Positions 51,754 to 53,286 of a DNA stretch of 53,286 bases are shown one piece after another. Every line of letters starts with the position of its first letter. Within the stretch, counting starts at the first letter, position 1. The notes under the pieces were generated by a model, which saw only the letters and a list, made by a program, of their open reading frames with translations, was not told where the DNA came from and made no database searches. This stretch comes from Mycobacterium sp. NAZ190054. Its GTDB lineage: Bacteria; Actinomycetota; Actinomycetes; Mycobacteriales; Mycobacteriaceae. The DNA lies in NCBI RefSeq assembly GCF_001545925.1, contig NZ_LMVQ01000445.1, forward strand, positions 1 to 53,286, in the 5' to 3' direction. The position numbers were made by a program, and so were the translations under genes.

Positions 51754-53286
51754 CGGGGTCGCGAAGGCCAGCCGGGGGCGGTGGCCGTCGGCGTCGACGA
51801 ACAGGTCCTGGGAGACCCCGTCGTTGAGGTAGCGGATCGGGTTGCGGTCGCTGGAGCCGCCGGGGCTGTCCTCCGGCGGGCACGGCCACTGCACCGGGGT
51901 CTCGCGCAGCCGCTCGTAGGTGACGCCGCGCAGGTCGTATCCGGTGCGGGGATTGCTGAATCGCCGGATCTCGTCGAAGATCTGTTCACTCGACTTGTAG
52001 TCGAACGCGTCACCGAACCCGAGATGGCGGGCCACTCCGCAGATCAGCTCCCAGTCCGGTCGCGCGTCCCCGCACGGCGGGACGGCCTGCTGCAACAGCG
52101 TGAGGTTGCGGTCGGAGTTGACCATCACCAGGTCGGATTCGGCCCACAGCGTGGCGGGAAGCATGATGTCGGCGTAGCGGTTGGTGGCGGTGTCGGCATA
52201 GGCGTCCTGGGTGATCACCAGTTCCGCGGCCTGCAGCCCGTCGATCACGGTGTCGCGGTTGGCCATGGTGGCGACGGGATTGGTGCAGATGATCCACACC
52301 GCTTTGATGTCACCGCTTTTCAGTCGCCGGAACATCTCGATGGTGCCCGGTCCGACGTCGCTGCGAACGGTACCCGGCTCCAGACCCCACTGCTGCTCGA
52401 CGAATGCCCTGTCCTCGGCGGACAGCACCGCCCGCTGACCCGGCAGACCCGGCCCCATGTAGCCCATCTCCCGTCCGCCCATCGCGTTGGGCTGACCGGT
52501 CAGCGACATCGGTCCGCTGCCCGGGCGGCAGATGGCTCCGGTGGCCAGATGCAGATTGCAGATGGCGTTGGTATTCCAGGTGCCGTGGGTGCTCTGGTTG
52601 AGCCCGACCGTCCAGCACGTCATCCAGTCCCCCGCCTCGGCGATCATCATTGCGGCGGTGCGGATGTCGCCTTCGTCCAGCCCGGTGACGGCTGCGACCC
52701 GATCGGGCGGATAGTCGGCCAGGAACTCCGGCATCGCCTCCCAGCCCTCGGTGTGCTCGGCGATGAAGTCCTCGTCGATGACGCCGTCGGCGACGAGCAG
52801 ATGCAGGATCCCGTTCAACAGCGCCAGATCCGTGCCGGGCCGGATCTGCAGGTACAGGTCGGCCTTGTCCGCGGTGGTGGTCCGGCGCGGGTCCACGACG
52901 ATGAGCTTGGCGCCCGCCTTGAGCCGGTCGGCCATCCGCAGGAACAGGATGGGATGGCAGTCGGCCATGTTCGACCCGATCACGAAGAACAGGTTCGTGC
53001 GGTCGAAGTCGGTGTAGGAGCCCGGCGGCCCGTCGGAGCCGAGCGACTGCTTGTAACCGGTGCCGGCGCTCGCCATGCACAGCCGCGAGTTCGACTCGAT
53101 GTGGACGGTGCGCAGGAAGCCCTTGGTCAGCTTGGTCGCCAGATACTGCGATTCGATCGACATCTGGCCCGAGACGTAGAGCGCCACCGCATCGGGTCCG
53201 TGCTCGTCGACGATGGCACGCAGCCGGCGCCCGGCCTCGGCCAGCGCGTCGTCGACGTCGGCGGCCACCGGGTCCGCGTCGCGCGA
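49978..53286 (-). CDS. Assimilatory nitrate reductase (molybdopterin) with flavodoxin domain, both ends incomplete
   Basis: The frame is open to the right edge, so the N-terminus with its Fe-S cysteines lies outside the window. It shows a molybdopterin oxidoreductase domain (NLFFVIGSNMADCHPILFLR, VDPRRTTTADKADLYLQIRP, TVGLNQSTHGTWNTNAICNL), a molydop-binding domain (NTGRLQHQWHTMTKTGKVAK) and a flavodoxin domain (LVLWASQTGNAEEFAGKLGE, VTSTFGDGGPPDNGARFWER, LGIGDRAYDNFC). This is the order of bifunctional NasN-type nitrate reductases of mycobacteria, which continue into a CysJ-like FAD/NADPH reductase. Here homology stops at about 50,660, just after the flavodoxin domain (ERWADSVVDLM). The frame then runs antisense through manB to 49978. 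The reductase part, about 500 residues, is missing. Confidence 0.8.
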   Translation of the reverse strand, partial: SRDADPVAADVDDALAEAGRRLRAIVDEHGPDAVALYVSGQMSIESQYLATKLTKGFLRTVHIESNSRLCMASAGTGYKQSLGSDGPPGSYTDFDRTNLFFVIGSNMADCHPILFLRMADRLKAGAKLIVVDPRRTTTADKADLYLQIRPGTDLALLNGILHLLVADGVIDEDFIAEHTEGWEAMPEFLADYPPDRVAAVTGLDEGDIRTAAMMIAEAGDWMTCWTVGLNQSTHGTWNTNAICNLHLATGAICRPGSGPMSLTGQPNAMGGREMGYMGPGLPGQRAVLSAEDRAFVEQQWGLEPGTVRSDVGPGTIEMFRRLKSGDIKAVWIICTNPVATMANRDTVIDGLQAAELVITQDAYADTATNRYADIMLPATLWAESDLVMVNSDRNLTLLQQAVPPCGDARPDWELICGVARHLGFGDAFDYKSSEQIFDEIRRFSNPRTGYDLRGVTYERLRETPVQWPCPPEDSPGGSSDRNPIRYLNDGVSQDLFVDADGHRPRLAFATPSRRAVFHPRPHMDAAELPDDEYPMILNTGRLQHQWHTMTKTGKVAKLNKLNPGPFVEIHPDDAAALAIRDGGDVELVTRRGRAVLPAVVTDRVRPGNTWVPFHWNDEHGEHLTVNALTNDAVDPDSLQPEFKVCAVRLTPVPAAGSPVLPEQTPDLTDDEKLYLTGFLTGIQQGLPGVPVLPAGAPLRPGTRLWVDGLLAGRYSRTDGAAPPVDAATGTDGGPLVLWASQTGNAEEFAGKLGERLPGARLRAMDDVDLADLSKAGEVVIVTSTFGDGGPPDNGARFWERLESPEAPSLDGLRYTVLGIGDRAYDNFCGHARSLDTRLTDLGASRVLERAECEAYDDEPLERWADSVVDLMAPSGPRGDVAGDLVDELLDLLGTAGFDVESEQRLGVRHAQVEPAAVTEVDGHPVEMVDRVDAAAERLQHDVDDRGRVGDGVVDLAGGFVALVVGHHLRQRAVLFAERGEHVQRGQHAGVGAPEVAEVVVRGVFAAEDRARLGHQSLDIGVADPGAHRRAAALGHQLGHRAGGDEVVDDGRADLALQFARGHQRGHRRRRHGPAGLVDDETPVGVPVEGQPDVGADGADVVL
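50640..50680. other. Tail-to-tail junction of manB and nitrate reductase (breakpoint)
   Basis: Left of about 50,655 the sequence is manB on the plus strand; right of it is nitrate reductase on the minus strand. Neither gene has a stop codon at the joint. No repeat or insertion-sequence end is visible at it. Confidence 0.7.

Noticed and set aside
1..53286. tRNA, rRNA, CRISPR array or replication origin
   Set aside because: I looked for cloverleaf-like sequences, short regular repeats and DnaA-box clusters and saw none I could support.

Overview
The window looks like chromosomal DNA of a rapidly growing mycobacterium (Mycolicibacterium type). The right two thirds are very G+C-rich. They carry genes typical of mycobacteria: whiB2, fbiA/fbiB for coenzyme F420, the rmlD-wbbL-manC cell-wall block next to an LCP-family ligase, a TIGR03089 protein, fadE25, purK/purE, birA and DUF3499. 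All calls come from reading the sequence; no database search was run.

Left third (about 1 to 21,330): an accessory exopolysaccharide locus. It is lower in G+C than the rest, begins just after the right end of an IS256-type element, and contains a decayed IS21-type element. It encodes a Wzx-type flippase, two polysaccharide pyruvyl transferases, a sulfotransferase, an SLC13-type permease, a nitroreductase-fold protein, a secreted-type right-handed beta-helix protein with a phage-tail-like C-terminus, a GumI-like (GT94) beta-mannosyltransferase, a GT2 glycosyltransferase, a Wzy-type polymerase, UDP-glucose 6-dehydrogenase, a low-molecular-weight tyrosine phosphatase and an initiating polyprenyl-phosphate sugar-1-phosphate transferase. 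Together they suggest a Wzx/Wzy-type acidic polymer containing glucuronate and mannose, decorated with pyruvate ketals and possibly sulfate: xanthan-like in chemistry, which is unusual for a mycobacterium.

Middle (about 21,330 to 41,600): a decayed FAD-dependent oxidoreductase, a bPH-domain membrane protein, a YdcF-like protein, a 2,397-residue secreted repeat protein (VCBS/cadherin-like repeats plus propeller-like blocks), two degenerate CrcB-fold proteins, a GtrA-family protein, purK-purE, fadE25, birA overlapping a PecA-like aspartic protease that has a signal peptide and no PE domain, a tandem pair of small membrane proteins, a TIGR03089 protein and an LCP ligase.

Right (about 41,640 to 53,286): rmlD-wbbL-manC (rhamnose linker of arabinogalactan and GDP-mannose supply), a NUDIX hydrolase, fbiB-fbiA, whiB2, a metallopeptidase-like protein, DUF3499 and manB. 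At about 50,655 manB runs without a stop codon into the antisense strand of an assimilatory nitrate reductase, which itself lacks its C-terminal reductase part and runs into antisense manB. This tail-to-tail junction is either a rearrangement breakpoint or a chimeric join.
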